From assembly GCA_002499445.1 (NCBI GenBank), contig DALS01000023.1:1-21854 (forward strand): a stretch of DNA of 21,854 nt. Reading direction: 5' to 3'. Numbering within the stretch: position 1 is the stretch's first letter; each line of letters begins with the position of its first letter. This DNA is from Methanosarcina sp. UBA293 (GTDB lineage Archaea; Halobacteriota; Methanosarcinia; Methanosarcinales; Methanosarcinaceae). Shown piece by piece: positions 1 to 8,699 of the stretch. Below the pieces are notes generated by a model. That model saw nothing but the letters and a program-made list of their open reading frames with translations, was not told where the DNA came from and ran no database searches. A program made the translations under genes and the position numbers.

Positions 1-1
1 A

Positions 2-193
2 TATGGGACGCTCCTCGTTTTTTGTGGGACAAAAAATAAGGAACATTTTTACAATTTTATTTTTATAAATTTTTGGGTAAAATCAGAACTTAGAGGATTT
101 CTACAAAGCCGAAAATTGCTTGATATAAAAGAAGAAAGAAAAAATCTCTCAATAGAGGATGAAACAGGCATAGAGATTAAATCTGTATTTTAG
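2..193 (+). CDS. Possible 3' end of an unidentified gene, open at the left window edge
   Basis: A reading frame without stops runs from the window edge to a TAG at 191-193, giving about 63 residues. The first half is rich in Phe/Ile/Asn/Trp and could include a membrane segment (HFYNFIFINFWV). The second half is a charged tail (LDIKEERKNLSIEDE) of ordinary protein composition. No start codon lies inside the window, so this could only be the C-terminus of a gene beginning upstream. An 8-bp inverted repeat begins one base after the stop, which fits the end of a real transcription unit facing the minus-strand glycosyltransferase. I do not recognise the family. The frame could be chance, because the stretch is short and AT-rich. 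Confidence 0.35.
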   Translation, partial: YGTLLVFCGTKNKEHFYNFIFINFWVKSELRGFLQSRKLLDIKEERKNLSIEDETGIEIKSVF

Positions 194-194
194 A

Positions 195-233
195 CAGTTG
201 AAGGTTTAATGCCATTGATTTTCAGTTCAACTG
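195..233 (+). terminator. Inverted repeat after the left-edge reading frame
   Basis: CAGTTGAA (195-202) and TTCAACTG (226-233) are perfect 8-bp arms around a 23-base loop, starting just after the TAG at 191-193. It lies between two converging reading frames, so it could end transcription from either side. There is no strong T-run directly after it, so a terminator role is only a suggestion. Confidence 0.35.
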
Positions 234-289
234 CGTAAGTCCTAGCCTTATTTAATTTAACAAATTAAAGAAGTTGTATTATAAAGCTT

Positions 290-1675
290 CTAATGAAAAT
301 TTTCTTTATTTTTAAGAATGATTTCATAAAATGTCAAATAATCATCTACCATTCGTTCCAAACTAAACCTTTTTATAGCATCTTCTGCAGCTTCACGCCC
401 TATTTGCGTTTTGAGATTTTCATTTTCTAGAAGACAGATTATCTTTTCAGCCATTTTCTTTTCATCTCCTTCTGGAACAAGATAACCAGTTTTTCCTTCT
501 ATAATTTGTTCTGGAATACCCCCAACTTTGCTTGCTACAACAGGAGTACCACAAGCTAATGCTTCTAAAACTGTATTTGGAAATGTATCAGCTCTTGAAG
601 GGTGAACATAAACATCAGCAGCTTGGTAGTAACGAGCAACGAGTCCAGGGTCTCGCTGATACGGAATGAATCTTATCTCTACTGAACCAATATTTATCGA
701 AGGTGCATTTTCTCCAAGCGCGATACACAAAACTTTTTTATTATTGGCTGAAATTATAGTAAGAGACGACTTTAAGGTTTTATAATCTTTCCAGATGTTT
801 TTCTGAATACCGTTAGCTGCAAAGAGAACAATTTTTTCATCAGGATGCAACCCCAGTTCTTCTCTTGCACTTACTTTACTGTATGGTTTGAAAATCTTTG
901 TATTTACACCATTGGGAATTATGCAAGAATCTATGACTCCCGTTTTTAATATTGATTTGTTGACTTTCTCCATAAGCCATTGACAAGGTGTAACAACATA
1001 AAAACGGCTTTGTTCGAAAATTTCTTTTTTCCGTTGCCAGTTATATAACGTTGCATCTTTTGATATTCTAGGATATATTGTTAAGTCCGGACAGTTCCCA
1101 CATCCAATCTTCCATTTTTCACATTCAAAAGAATGGGCACAGTGACCGCTGAGAAGCCAAGCATCGTGAAGCGTTAAAACAACAGGAACTCGTTTACTTA
1201 GTTCAATAAGAGCCCGTAGATCAAAGTAATTTCCATGAAGATTATGGCAATGAAGAATATCCGTTTTATCTTCAATTAAATCAAGGATATGCAAACTACC
1301 AGGATAATCAAAATCTTCATGGCCTTTTAACCTGTTAATTACTCTTTTAGGTTCACCGACAAGTTTAATTTTCTCGTTAAACCCTGCAATAGTAGAAATT
1401 TTCCCCATAGACGACTCGATATGAGAACTAATTGAAATAAAAAATCTTGCAATAGGATTGCGATATTCTGAATCCTGGATGCAAAAAACATTTGGATCAT
1501 TAGATCTTTTAGTGTCAACTGCCAATGTTGACTGGTAACCAAGCTCCTTATACGATTGAAAGAGGTTCCATGCAATTTTTTCAGCGCCACCGCCTATATC
1601 AGAGGTGTTTACTTGAAGGATATGAAGGCTTGATTTACTCGTCCTACTTTCCGCAGTAAATTTTAGAATACTCAT
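290..1675 (-). CDS. GT4-family glycosyltransferase
   Basis: This 461-residue protein is a retaining glycosyltransferase of the GT-B fold (family GT4), expected to add a sugar from a nucleotide donor to a growing glycan at the cytoplasmic face of the membrane. The N-terminal acceptor half opens with HILQVNTSDIGGGAEKIAWN (about 18-37), the usual glycine-rich loop. A Cys-rich segment around SGHCAHSFECEKWKIGCGNC is typical of one GT4 subgroup. The C-terminal donor half has ADTFPNTVLEALACGTPVVA, which holds a D-x7-E version of the E-x7-E donor-binding motif. No membrane segment is seen. The ATG at 1675 follows AGGAAAAATT, a reasonable ribosome site. It is the last gene of the left minus-strand block, about 270 bases after the methyltransferase pseudogene. 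The sugar and linkage cannot be read from sequence. Confidence 0.9.
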   Translation of the reverse strand: MSILKFTAESRTSKSSLHILQVNTSDIGGGAEKIAWNLFQSYKELGYQSTLAVDTKRSNDPNVFCIQDSEYRNPIARFFISISSHIESSMGKISTIAGFNEKIKLVGEPKRVINRLKGHEDFDYPGSLHILDLIEDKTDILHCHNLHGNYFDLRALIELSKRVPVVLTLHDAWLLSGHCAHSFECEKWKIGCGNCPDLTIYPRISKDATLYNWQRKKEIFEQSRFYVVTPCQWLMEKVNKSILKTGVIDSCIIPNGVNTKIFKPYSKVSAREELGLHPDEKIVLFAANGIQKNIWKDYKTLKSSLTIISANNKKVLCIALGENAPSINIGSVEIRFIPYQRDPGLVARYYQAADVYVHPSRADTFPNTVLEALACGTPVVASKVGGIPEQIIEGKTGYLVPEGDEKKMAEKIICLLENENLKTQIGREAAEDAIKRFSLERMVDDYLTFYEIILKNKENFH

Positions 1676-1941
1676 AATTTTTCCTGTTATTGATTTTCAA
1701 TCTTAAAAGAATTTATTGAATTTCTGTGCAGAAGTTAAAAGCAACTAGATGGCGTATTTAGAGACCGAAAAAATATCACTTAATTTTCACCAAGTTCTAT
1801 TTCAAGTATCAATTATTTTAAGATGTATTAAACACGCTAGCAGGGAAATATTGATTTTTGAAAAAATACTGCGGAATGCAGGCTCATCAAATCACCTTCC
1901 GCTTTGCGTAAAAATGGGTTCATATCTCACCTAAAGAGACC

Positions 1942-2880
1942 TTATAATTTATCAGGTTTTTGATAAACTACCGTAACAGAATGACCACGTGGTAAGAGAC
2001 GATAATCATTTAAACTATTTTTATATAACCCCCTCAATAAAAAGCAACTTTACTTAAAAATCTTGCTTCCAAAGATCTGTCTATTAGAGAATGATTCCTA
2101 CCTAAAAAATTATTTAGTGCTAACATTGCAATGGTCGATGCATACCAATCTTTATGTATCTCTTGTAAGTTTTCATGATAAATATTAATCAACTTCATGC
2201 CAAATAGATCACTTATATTAAAGAGTGCTTTATCAGACCACCAAGTAACATGATGAGGGGGGATATTTAAAATGCCATTTTGAACCAATGTCACAAAAGA
2301 ATCAGCACTTGAAACAGAATAAATCAAATATCCTTTTGGATTTAAGCAGTTTAACGAAGACTCAATAAAAGAATGCACATCACTAACGTGTTCAAGTACT
2401 TGAAAGGAACATACTACATCGTATTTGTTAGAATTCTCGATGGCACGTTCCTGAATTGTTTGATTCAAAATATGAATTTTATGTCTGGCAGCCACTTTTA
2501 TGGCTTTTTGGTTTAATTCAAGCCCTAAATAATTTATAGATTTTATTTTTTTGCAAAAACACCTTTTCCAGAGCCTATATCTAGTACTGAATCCTTTTCG
2601 TTAATATATTCTTTTGCGTAATCATACTCATCTTTTTCATCCATATAATACAAATCAAATTTCTGGAGTTTTTCATAAAAAGATTCTGAACCTGTTATAA
2701 AAGGATAAAAAATTTTAAATCACACATCGCAATGTACTAAAAAATTTCTTTTTGAGAATCGAATTCTTGAGTAACTGATTCTCTTAACAAACTTCTATAT
2801 AGGGTACCCAAGTCTGCTACAATAATTTTTAGAACCTTTTCCAATTTCTGAGAATAACATGATGGACAAAGGAAAGTCAT
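1942..2880 (-). pseudogene. Frameshifted class I SAM-dependent methyltransferase
   Basis: Joining frames on the minus strand restores a protein of about 310 residues. The start ATG at 2880 overlaps the stop of the upstream glycosyltransferase in ATGA. The N-terminus has a CPSC pair, later LVHCDVCDLKFFYPFITG if one TG is restored, so the usual four-Cys zinc site is recoverable. SAM motif I is DSVLDIGSGKGVFA, then NYLGLELNQKAI and CSFQVLEHV. The tail has PPHHVTWWSDKAL and, in another frame, RLLPRGHSVTVVYQKPDKL ending at 1942. Breaks are seen near 2739-2745 (T/A run), 2721-2725 (missing TG), 2546-2552 (A7 run on the coding strand) and about 2034-2042. Only the central piece, 2034-2495, is a long open frame. 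In working form it would methylate a sugar or small molecule in glycan synthesis. All breaks are in simple-sequence runs, so assembly errors are possible, but neighbouring genes are intact. Confidence 0.8.
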
Positions 2881-3824
2881 GGAGATATCTTCCTTGAAAT
2901 ATTATTAAAACTTTCACTTAATCTTATAATAAATGACTTACCTGAAAAATTATTTTTTTCAGTAAAATCGTCTGCTATACTATCACGGATTATTAATGAA
3001 GGATGAAGAAGGGGAAAATCAACAGGTTCAATATTCATTTCGGCAAAAATATTTGTTTCTCTTGTATGAGTACTATTTATTCCAAAACCGATGTTTGATA
3101 CAAGATTTACATTCGGTATAATAGTTAAAGTATTTTGCATCCAACATGCAAAAACCCATTGATAGTCCCAAGTATTAATTTGTTCATGAAAAACGCTATT
3201 AAACACATTTGTCCAATATAGAAAACTTCTCTTATTACCAAGATAGTCGAGTAGCCATTTACCGTCCCGAATTTCAGGCCATTTTTCTATTTTCACATCG
3301 TAATTCCTCCAAGCCCTCCGCCAAGAAGCCCATCCCCATATGTGAGGATATCGAGAAAAGTAATAACTGTATTCTGTGCGCTTTCTTCCAAATTGGAAAT
3401 TATCTCCACTAATCATACAAATCCTTTTATCTTCTCTGTACTTATCCAAAAGTTCTTCGCAGAATCTGAAAAAACTCGCATGAGGCAGGCAGTCATCTTC
3501 AAGAATAATACCTTCTTCCTCGTTTTCAAAAAACCAGTCGATGGCGCTACTTACTGCTATCTTACAACCTAAATTTTCATTACGAAAGAGTGTTTTGAGT
3601 TCACAATTCCAATCTACATTTGTAACTATAGCCTTTACTTGTTTGATATTTTGAGCATCAGTCTCATTATTCTCTCGTAGTCCATCTGCGGCTACATATA
3701 GCTTTGCCGGCCTTGCTTTTCTTATAGCTTCAAAGACCTGCTTTGTCGTGTCAGGACGATTAAATACAAGGAAAAGAACAGGAGTTTTAAGTTGATACGG
3801 TGGTACAAATTGATTGTCTGGCAT
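2877..3824 (-). CDS. GT-A-type glycosyltransferase (GT2-like, HlpA-like group)
   Basis: The 315-residue protein looks like a GT-A-fold nucleotide-sugar transferase. It starts with the strand TPVLFLVFNRPDTT (about 14-27), has the metal-binding acidic motif GIILEDDCLP (E109-D110-D111), and then HIWGWASWRRAW (161-172) and a late SNIGFGINSTHT, features shared with the protein at 5305-6294. There is no signal peptide or membrane anchor. The ATG at 3824 lies inside the 3' end of the decarboxylase gene, giving a 38-base overlap. Its own stop overlaps the next start as ATGA, so translation of the three genes is probably coupled. The donor and acceptor are unknown. Annotation pipelines sometimes call relatives hemolytic protein HlpA-like, a name that says little about function. 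Confidence 0.85.
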   Translation of the reverse strand: MPDNQFVPPYQLKTPVLFLVFNRPDTTKQVFEAIRKARPAKLYVAADGLRENNETDAQNIKQVKAIVTNVDWNCELKTLFRNENLGCKIAVSSAIDWFFENEEEGIILEDDCLPHASFFRFCEELLDKYREDKRICMISGDNFQFGRKRTEYSYYFSRYPHIWGWASWRRAWRNYDVKIEKWPEIRDGKWLLDYLGNKRSFLYWTNVFNSVFHEQINTWDYQWVFACWMQNTLTIIPNVNLVSNIGFGINSTHTRETNIFAEMNIEPVDFPLLHPSLIIRDSIADDFTEKNNFSGKSFIIRLSESFNNISRKISP

Positions 3825-4770
3825 CTAGACCACTTTCCAGTAACTCTCTAAAATATTTAATTGTTTTCTTTAATCCATCATCTAATTTTATTGTCGGATG
3901 CCACCCCAGTTCCTTCATAGCTAAATTAATGTTAGGATTACGTTTTAGAGGATCATCCTCTGGCAAAGGTTTATAAATAAGTTTACTATTTGAGTCGGTG
4001 AGCTCAATTACTTTCTGTACAAGTTCTAGAATTGTAAATTCGCCAGGGTTTCCAATATTTATTGGCCCTGTAAAGCCTTCACGAGAGTTCATCATAAGGA
4101 CTATGCCTTCAATTAAGTCATCAACATAGCAAAAGCTTCTTGTTTGCGTTCCTTTTCCATAGATGGTTATATCTTCACCCTTAAGTGCCTGCACAATAAA
4201 ATTACTTATCACTCTCCCATCATTTGGATGCATCCTTGGGCCATAGGTATTGAAAATTCGTACCACTTTTATATTCAAGTCATATTGACGCTTATAGTCA
4301 AAAAAGAGCGTTTCAGCACATCTTTTCCCTTCATCATAACATGCTCGCGGGCCAATGGAATTTACATTACCTCGATATTCCTCTGACTGAGGATGAACCT
4401 GTGGATCTCCATAAACTTCAGAAGTTGAAGCTTGCAGGATCTTTGCATCCAGTCTCTTTGCAAGATCTAGCATATTAATTGCACCCATTACTGAGGTTTT
4501 TGTGGTTTGCACAGGGTCGAATTGATAATGGACTGGACTCGCTGGACAAGCGAGATTATAGATTTCATCTACTTCCAGTGAAAGAGGGAAATTAATATCG
4601 TGTCGAATAACTTCAAAATAAGGGTTATCCATAAGGTGAACAATGTTTCTTTTTTTTCCGGTGAAAAAATTATCTACACATATAACTTCGTGCTCCTCAT
4701 TTAATAAACGTTCACATAGATGTGATCCTAAAAACCCAGCTCCTCCAGTGACTAAAACTTGTTTTCTCAT
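3787..4770 (-). CDS. uxs: UDP-glucuronate decarboxylase (UDP-xylose synthase)
   Basis: This 327-residue protein is a short-chain dehydrogenase/reductase of the extended type. It should oxidise and decarboxylate UDP-glucuronic acid to UDP-xylose using bound NAD. The NAD loop is VTGGAGFLGSH (7-17). The active site shows QASTSEVYG (113-121) and YDEGK (Y145, K149). NLACPASPVHYQ and RIFNTYGPRM are hallmarks of the UXS group compared with 4-epimerases. An in-frame ATG at 4845 would add 25 residues, but the ATG at 4770 sits behind GGAGTGTAC and begins directly at the NAD-binding strand, so I chose it. The last 38 bases overlap the next glycosyltransferase. It is the first gene of the left block, with a 534-base AT-rich region upstream. 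A different UDP-sugar product cannot be ruled out. Confidence 0.9.
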   Translation of the reverse strand: MRKQVLVTGGAGFLGSHLCERLLNEEHEVICVDNFFTGKKRNIVHLMDNPYFEVIRHDINFPLSLEVDEIYNLACPASPVHYQFDPVQTTKTSVMGAINMLDLAKRLDAKILQASTSEVYGDPQVHPQSEEYRGNVNSIGPRACYDEGKRCAETLFFDYKRQYDLNIKVVRIFNTYGPRMHPNDGRVISNFIVQALKGEDITIYGKGTQTRSFCYVDDLIEGIVLMMNSREGFTGPINIGNPGEFTILELVQKVIELTDSNSKLIYKPLPEDDPLKRNPNINLAMKELGWHPTIKLDDGLKKTIKYFRELLESGLDARQSICTTVST

Positions 4771-5304
4771 GTACACTCCTTCAAATCTATCTTTATCTGA
4801 TATTTTGCTTTGAATTCGTGCGTTTTTAGTTAAGTGAAAAATCATGATAAATTATATTAGGGGATCTAAAAAGCTACCTAAAATTACCAAGCACATAAAC
4901 GTTTTATTCGTTATAAATTGCTTAATTATGTTTTTTCTTTCAGAAATATATTTTATTTTGTCTAAAATTTTATTTTCTCCTATTTAAAGCCGTAAAATTA
5001 ATGGGGAAATTCTATATCCTTTAGTATATTTACGGAACTTCTACTTATCCCAATAAGTGAAGATTACAAATTGAAATTACTTTCAAACATATTAAAATTT
5101 TTCTATTTGCAATCTACCAGGCAAATCTTTGCACAATATAAAACAAAAGAAAGCTTTATAAAAAACTGATAGAAAAATTAAAATCTTTAATCGAGAATTA
5201 GGAATAACTTAGACCATTTAGATCTCTTAGAAGACGTGTTTAAGTTGTCCAAAAAACATTCGATGTGGAAAATGATACGATATACGATTCAAAAACGAAC
5301 ACTA
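4771..5304. other. Non-coding spacer between two glycan gene blocks
   Basis: This AT-rich stretch has no credible gene on either strand and no remnant I could recognise. It probably holds the promoter of the left block. On the minus strand, candidates for a TATA box include TTTATAAAG and TTTTATATTG between about 5130 and 5165, but no single one stands out. A small perfect hairpin, ACTTAT-CCCA-ATAAGT, lies at 5043-5058. Confidence 0.45.
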
Positions 5305-6294
5305 CTACCGAATTTGGAAAAAATGTAGAAAATTTTTATCGATTCTAGTTTTTAACAATTCACACCCATGACCCAAAACTCTTAATAACTTGTTAATTCC
5401 TCTAACAGCAAGAGGTTCTTTACTATATTTTCTATAAAATTTCTCGAATTCCAGCATAACATCTTCACGTAACTTGATATCTTTTACAAAATTACAAGTC
5501 CTCTTTGCTTTTGATACATCATTTTCAAAAATATTTGTTACTCCGCAATGCGTTCCCGTTCCATCGATACCAATATTATCAACATAAGAATAGCGAGGAT
5601 GAACAGAATACATTTGCTGCTTGAAATGAGCATAGCTAAATCGTATAGCCCAGGAATCAATTTTTCCCTCCATTTGGGCTTTGAGCATATCTGTTAAGTC
5701 ATCTCCTCCTCGATTGAAGAGTTTTTGCTGTTTTGGATCGCCTATGAATTGTTTAAAGTCCTTGACATCCCAGTCGACAAGATTCCACCGGTTGGCCCAT
5801 GTAGCCCATCCCCATGATGAATTTCGATAATTCAAGTAAACATCATCTGTAAAGTTTTTGGGGAATTTCATGCAGGTTGGCGGTAGATTATAACCGCTTA
5901 TAGACATGATTTCCTGATTTTCTTGATAGAATTTCAGTCCATTATTCATATATTGTAAAAAATAAGGACTTGTCACAAGGTCATCTTCTAATACGATAGC
6001 CTTGCCATATCCATTTACTATCTTTGTTACTCCATTAATTATAGAATTCGCCAGCCCACAATTTTTTTCTCGCTCTATGACCATGACTTTTTTAAATCCT
6101 TCTATTTTTTTGATATACGCACGTACTTCAGCAACGTGTTCTATCGCTTGCTTATTTTTGGGAGCGTCACTGTAAATAAACAGTTCACTTTCGTTTGCTA
6201 GTTCATTCTTTTTTAGTGCTTCCACTGTCTGTTGTGTATGCCACGGTCGATTATAGACAAACAGGACGACCGGAGCTAGTTCAATTTCATTCAT
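5305..6294 (-). CDS. GT-A-type glycosyltransferase, paralogue of the 2877-3824 product
   Basis: The 329-residue product resembles the glycosyltransferase at 2877-3824 in design: APVVLFVYNRPWHTQQ (7-22), the acidic metal motif AIVLEDDLVTSP (E103-D104-D105), SSWGWATWANRW and VDNIGIDGTGTHC. Sequence identity outside these motifs looks low, so the two probably handle different sugars. It should act in the cytoplasm on a lipid-linked glycan. The start at 6294 is behind AAAAGGGATTG. It is the last gene of the gmd-fcl-wzm-wzt block, 137 bases after wzt, and its AT-rich base use matches the left side of the locus more than wzm or gmd. Donor and acceptor are unknown. Confidence 0.85.
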   Translation of the reverse strand: MNEIELAPVVLFVYNRPWHTQQTVEALKKNELANESELFIYSDAPKNKQAIEHVAEVRAYIKKIEGFKKVMVIEREKNCGLANSIINGVTKIVNGYGKAIVLEDDLVTSPYFLQYMNNGLKFYQENQEIMSISGYNLPPTCMKFPKNFTDDVYLNYRNSSWGWATWANRWNLVDWDVKDFKQFIGDPKQQKLFNRGGDDLTDMLKAQMEGKIDSWAIRFSYAHFKQQMYSVHPRYSYVDNIGIDGTGTHCGVTNIFENDVSKAKRTCNFVKDIKLREDVMLEFEKFYRKYSKEPLAVRGINKLLRVLGHGCELLKTRIDKNFLHFFQIR

Positions 6295-6431
6295 TAATTT
6301 TCAATCCCTTTTCGTAGGCTCAGAAGCCGTCACAGAACCACTTCACATTATTTCTGAAGGGGTCTTGATTTTCAATCTCTTATTAATCAAAATTAAAAAT
6401 CGCAAATTGAATAGGTTATTTTGCTATGGCC

Positions 6432-7742
6432 TCATAGTTCATTATTCAATTTTTGATCACTCATCATACCTTTCCATTCCAAGAGTGGGGCGATAACACC
6501 TTGTCGTTTACTAGTCCAATAGGGACTGTCACTCAGTCCACCCTGGATATGGAGACTCAGTGTTGGTGCTTTTTTCCCTGGTTCTGTAATCCACGTTTGA
6601 TAACGAAGGGAAGCACGTAATTCAATGGTGTAAATTCCTTCATTTAAAAATCTTTTTGGGATTTTCGTTCTTAGTATAATATTTCCTTGTGAAAATCGTG
6701 GCCACTTAGATTCTTCCTGGTCATTGAAATATGAAGTATATACTGTTATTCCATCTTCATTATAAATAGAATAACCAATTTCCAGTGCCGGATTCAACCT
6801 ATCTATATTTCCTTCAATTTGAATCCAAATGTCTTGATTATTAGATATTGGATTGATTAATGTATTACCAAAAGAATCTGTAATAATAAATTTATATGGT
6901 TTAAACCAGGGATTTTCAAACTCATTTCCATCGTTAATCCATTCTGACAAGGGCACTCCTTCCCTATATGGCGATAAATAATCTTTAACAATTTGACTTA
7001 CGTTAGAACCTTCTTGTTTAATATTGCCTTTTTCAAGTAATATACAGGATTTGCACATTTGTTCAATTGCATTCATATTATGACTCACAAAGAGGACGGT
7101 TCTTCCTCCTTCAGCTACCTCTTTCATCTTCCCTAAGCACTTCTTCTGAAATTCCGCATCGCCCACAGCAAGCACTTCGTCCACCACAAGAATTTCAGGG
7201 TCAAGATTCGCTGCAACCGAAAAGGCAAGCCGAACCTGCATCCCGCTTGAATACCGTTTAACTGGTGTATCCAGAAATTTTTCGACGCCTGAAAACTTCA
7301 CGATTTCGTCAAACTTCTCATCTATCTCTCTCTTCTTCATGCCGAGAATAGAACCATTAAAATAGATATTCTCTCTACCAGAAAGCTCAGGATGGAAACC
7401 AGTACCCACCTCCAGAAGACTGCCTACCCTTCCACGCATCCTGACTTCACCTTCTGTCGGGTATGTGATACGTGAGAGAATCTTAAGAAGTGTACTCTTA
7501 CCCGCACCATTTCTGCCAATGATGCCAAGAACCTCTCCTTTGTCTACCTCGAAATTCACATTTTTGAGAGCCCAGAATGTATTATTCGGCCTGCGGCTGT
7601 TCTTTAGCGTCTTTATCGGATGTCTCACAGCAGAAGTAACACTTTCACATAGAGTCTTGTAAGTCGTGTCAATACCGATGCTGTACTGCTTGGAGAGATG
7701 CTTTACCTCGATTATCGGTTTTTCCTTTTTTGACGCCGCCAT
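6432..7742 (-). CDS. wzt: Polysaccharide ABC exporter ATPase with C-terminal glycan-binding domain (Wzt-like)
   Basis: This is a 436-residue ATPase for glycan export. Residues 1-250 are the nucleotide-binding domain: Walker A GRNGAGKST (76-84), signature YSSGMQVRL (164-172), Walker B EILVVDEV (183-190) and the switch His in SHNMNAIEQ (H221). Residues about 275-425 form an extra beta-rich domain like the C-terminal domain of Wzt from E. coli O9a-type systems, which binds the finished end of the exported chain. Such a domain suggests the glycan carries a recognised terminal modification; a methyl group is one known type, notable beside the broken methyltransferase. The ATG at 7742 directly follows the wzm stop, so translation is probably coupled. 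The part after about residue 222 (below about 7080) is much more AT-rich than the ATPase part. Confidence 0.92.
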   Translation of the reverse strand: MAASKKEKPIIEVKHLSKQYSIGIDTTYKTLCESVTSAVRHPIKTLKNSRRPNNTFWALKNVNFEVDKGEVLGIIGRNGAGKSTLLKILSRITYPTEGEVRMRGRVGSLLEVGTGFHPELSGRENIYFNGSILGMKKREIDEKFDEIVKFSGVEKFLDTPVKRYSSGMQVRLAFSVAANLDPEILVVDEVLAVGDAEFQKKCLGKMKEVAEGGRTVLFVSHNMNAIEQMCKSCILLEKGNIKQEGSNVSQIVKDYLSPYREGVPLSEWINDGNEFENPWFKPYKFIITDSFGNTLINPISNNQDIWIQIEGNIDRLNPALEIGYSIYNEDGITVYTSYFNDQEESKWPRFSQGNIILRTKIPKRFLNEGIYTIELRASLRYQTWITEPGKKAPTLSLHIQGGLSDSPYWTSKRQGVIAPLLEWKGMMSDQKLNNEL

Positions 7743-8591
7743 TTAAATCAAATCCGCAAAGTACTTCTCTGTACGTTTCAGGTACAGTATTCCACTCACA
7801 AAAATCACTACCGTCAGCACTGCTGAAATTCCAAGGCCAAGAAAATCCACTGAAGTATGCCCGAGCAAGCATGCACGATGAGCACTTATTAAACCTGTCA
7901 AAGGGTTCAGATAAAGCAACCACTTTAGGTTCTCACCCATAATATTTGCAGGGTATATGACTGGTGATATAAACATCAGCAGCTGAATGAAGAAAGGAAC
8001 AATGAATTTCACATCCCTGTATTTCACACAGATGGACGAGAGCCAGTAACCAACTCCAGATACAAGCATGAATGTCAGGAGTATAATGAATGGCAACAGA
8101 AGTATTGAAATTCCAGGCGTAAATCGGTAGTAAACCATCATCACTGCAAGAATACTCATAGCAATTACATAATCAAGAAGGCCTGAAATACATGGTGCAG
8201 TAGGTACGAATATTCGAGGCATGTAAACCTTTGAGAGAAGAGGGGCATTGTCAACAAGACTATTGCTTGATTGAGTAAGAGCATTCGAAAAATAAGTCCA
8301 GAGGAGAAGGCCGGAGTATGAAAATATTGGGTAAGGCACTCCATCTGAAGGCATATGTGCAAGCCTGCCAAATATAAGAGTGAATACTATCATTGTAAAA
8401 AAAGGCTGCAGTAATGCCCATGATGCTCCCATCACTGTTTGCTTATACCTGATCTTGACTTCTCTCAGAGCAAGAAAGAACAGAAGTTCTCTGTATTCCT
8501 TGAGTTCCTGCCAGTTCAGATCCAGAAGCCCATATTTCGGGCGAATCACCAGTTCGTAGTCAGTTGAATGTTCAGTCATAGAAGAACACAT
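7743..8591 (-). CDS. wzm: Polysaccharide ABC exporter permease (Wzm-like, ABC-2 type)
   Basis: The 282-residue protein is the membrane half of the glycan exporter. After a cytoplasmic N-terminus comes the family motif REVKIRYKQTVMGASWALLQ (residues 43-62), then about six membrane segments, with a loop holding CVKYRDVKFIVPFF and SPVIYP before the last two. It ends in a short basic tail, YLKRTEKYFADLI. It should form a dimer with two Wzt ATPases and move an undecaprenyl- or dolichyl-linked glycan across the membrane. A second in-frame ATG at 8579 (MTEHS) is an equally possible start; AGGT lies just before the first ATG and too far from the second. The stop adjoins the wzt start. Relatives export O-antigens, teichoic acids or S-layer glycans. 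Confidence 0.92.
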   Translation of the reverse strand: MCSSMTEHSTDYELVIRPKYGLLDLNWQELKEYRELLFFLALREVKIRYKQTVMGASWALLQPFFTMIVFTLIFGRLAHMPSDGVPYPIFSYSGLLLWTYFSNALTQSSNSLVDNAPLLSKVYMPRIFVPTAPCISGLLDYVIAMSILAVMMVYYRFTPGISILLLPFIILLTFMLVSGVGYWLSSICVKYRDVKFIVPFFIQLLMFISPVIYPANIMGENLKWLLYLNPLTGLISAHRACLLGHTSVDFLGLGISAVLTVVIFVSGILYLKRTEKYFADLI

Positions 8592-8699
8592 TTACCTGTT
8601 TTTAGCTGTGGATTCACTCAGCTTTATTACACAGCTAATAAATATTTCAAGCCATTTATTTATCTTGAGCTTTTCGTTTTTTTATACTACTTAAGCTCT

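Noticed and set aside
1749..1934. Plus-strand open frame of 61 codons between the GT4 gene and the methyltransferase pseudogene
   Set aside because: It has no ribosome site, an odd composition, and lies in AT-rich spacer next to a decayed gene. Nothing links it to a protein family.
1984..1991. Palindrome CCACGTGG as a regulator site
   Set aside because: It falls within the restored end of the methyltransferase pseudogene (LLPRGHS), so it is explained by coding sequence.
7669..7942. Open frames on both strands across the wzm/wzt junction
   Set aside because: They overlap the well-supported wzm and wzt genes in other phases and have no sensible domain.
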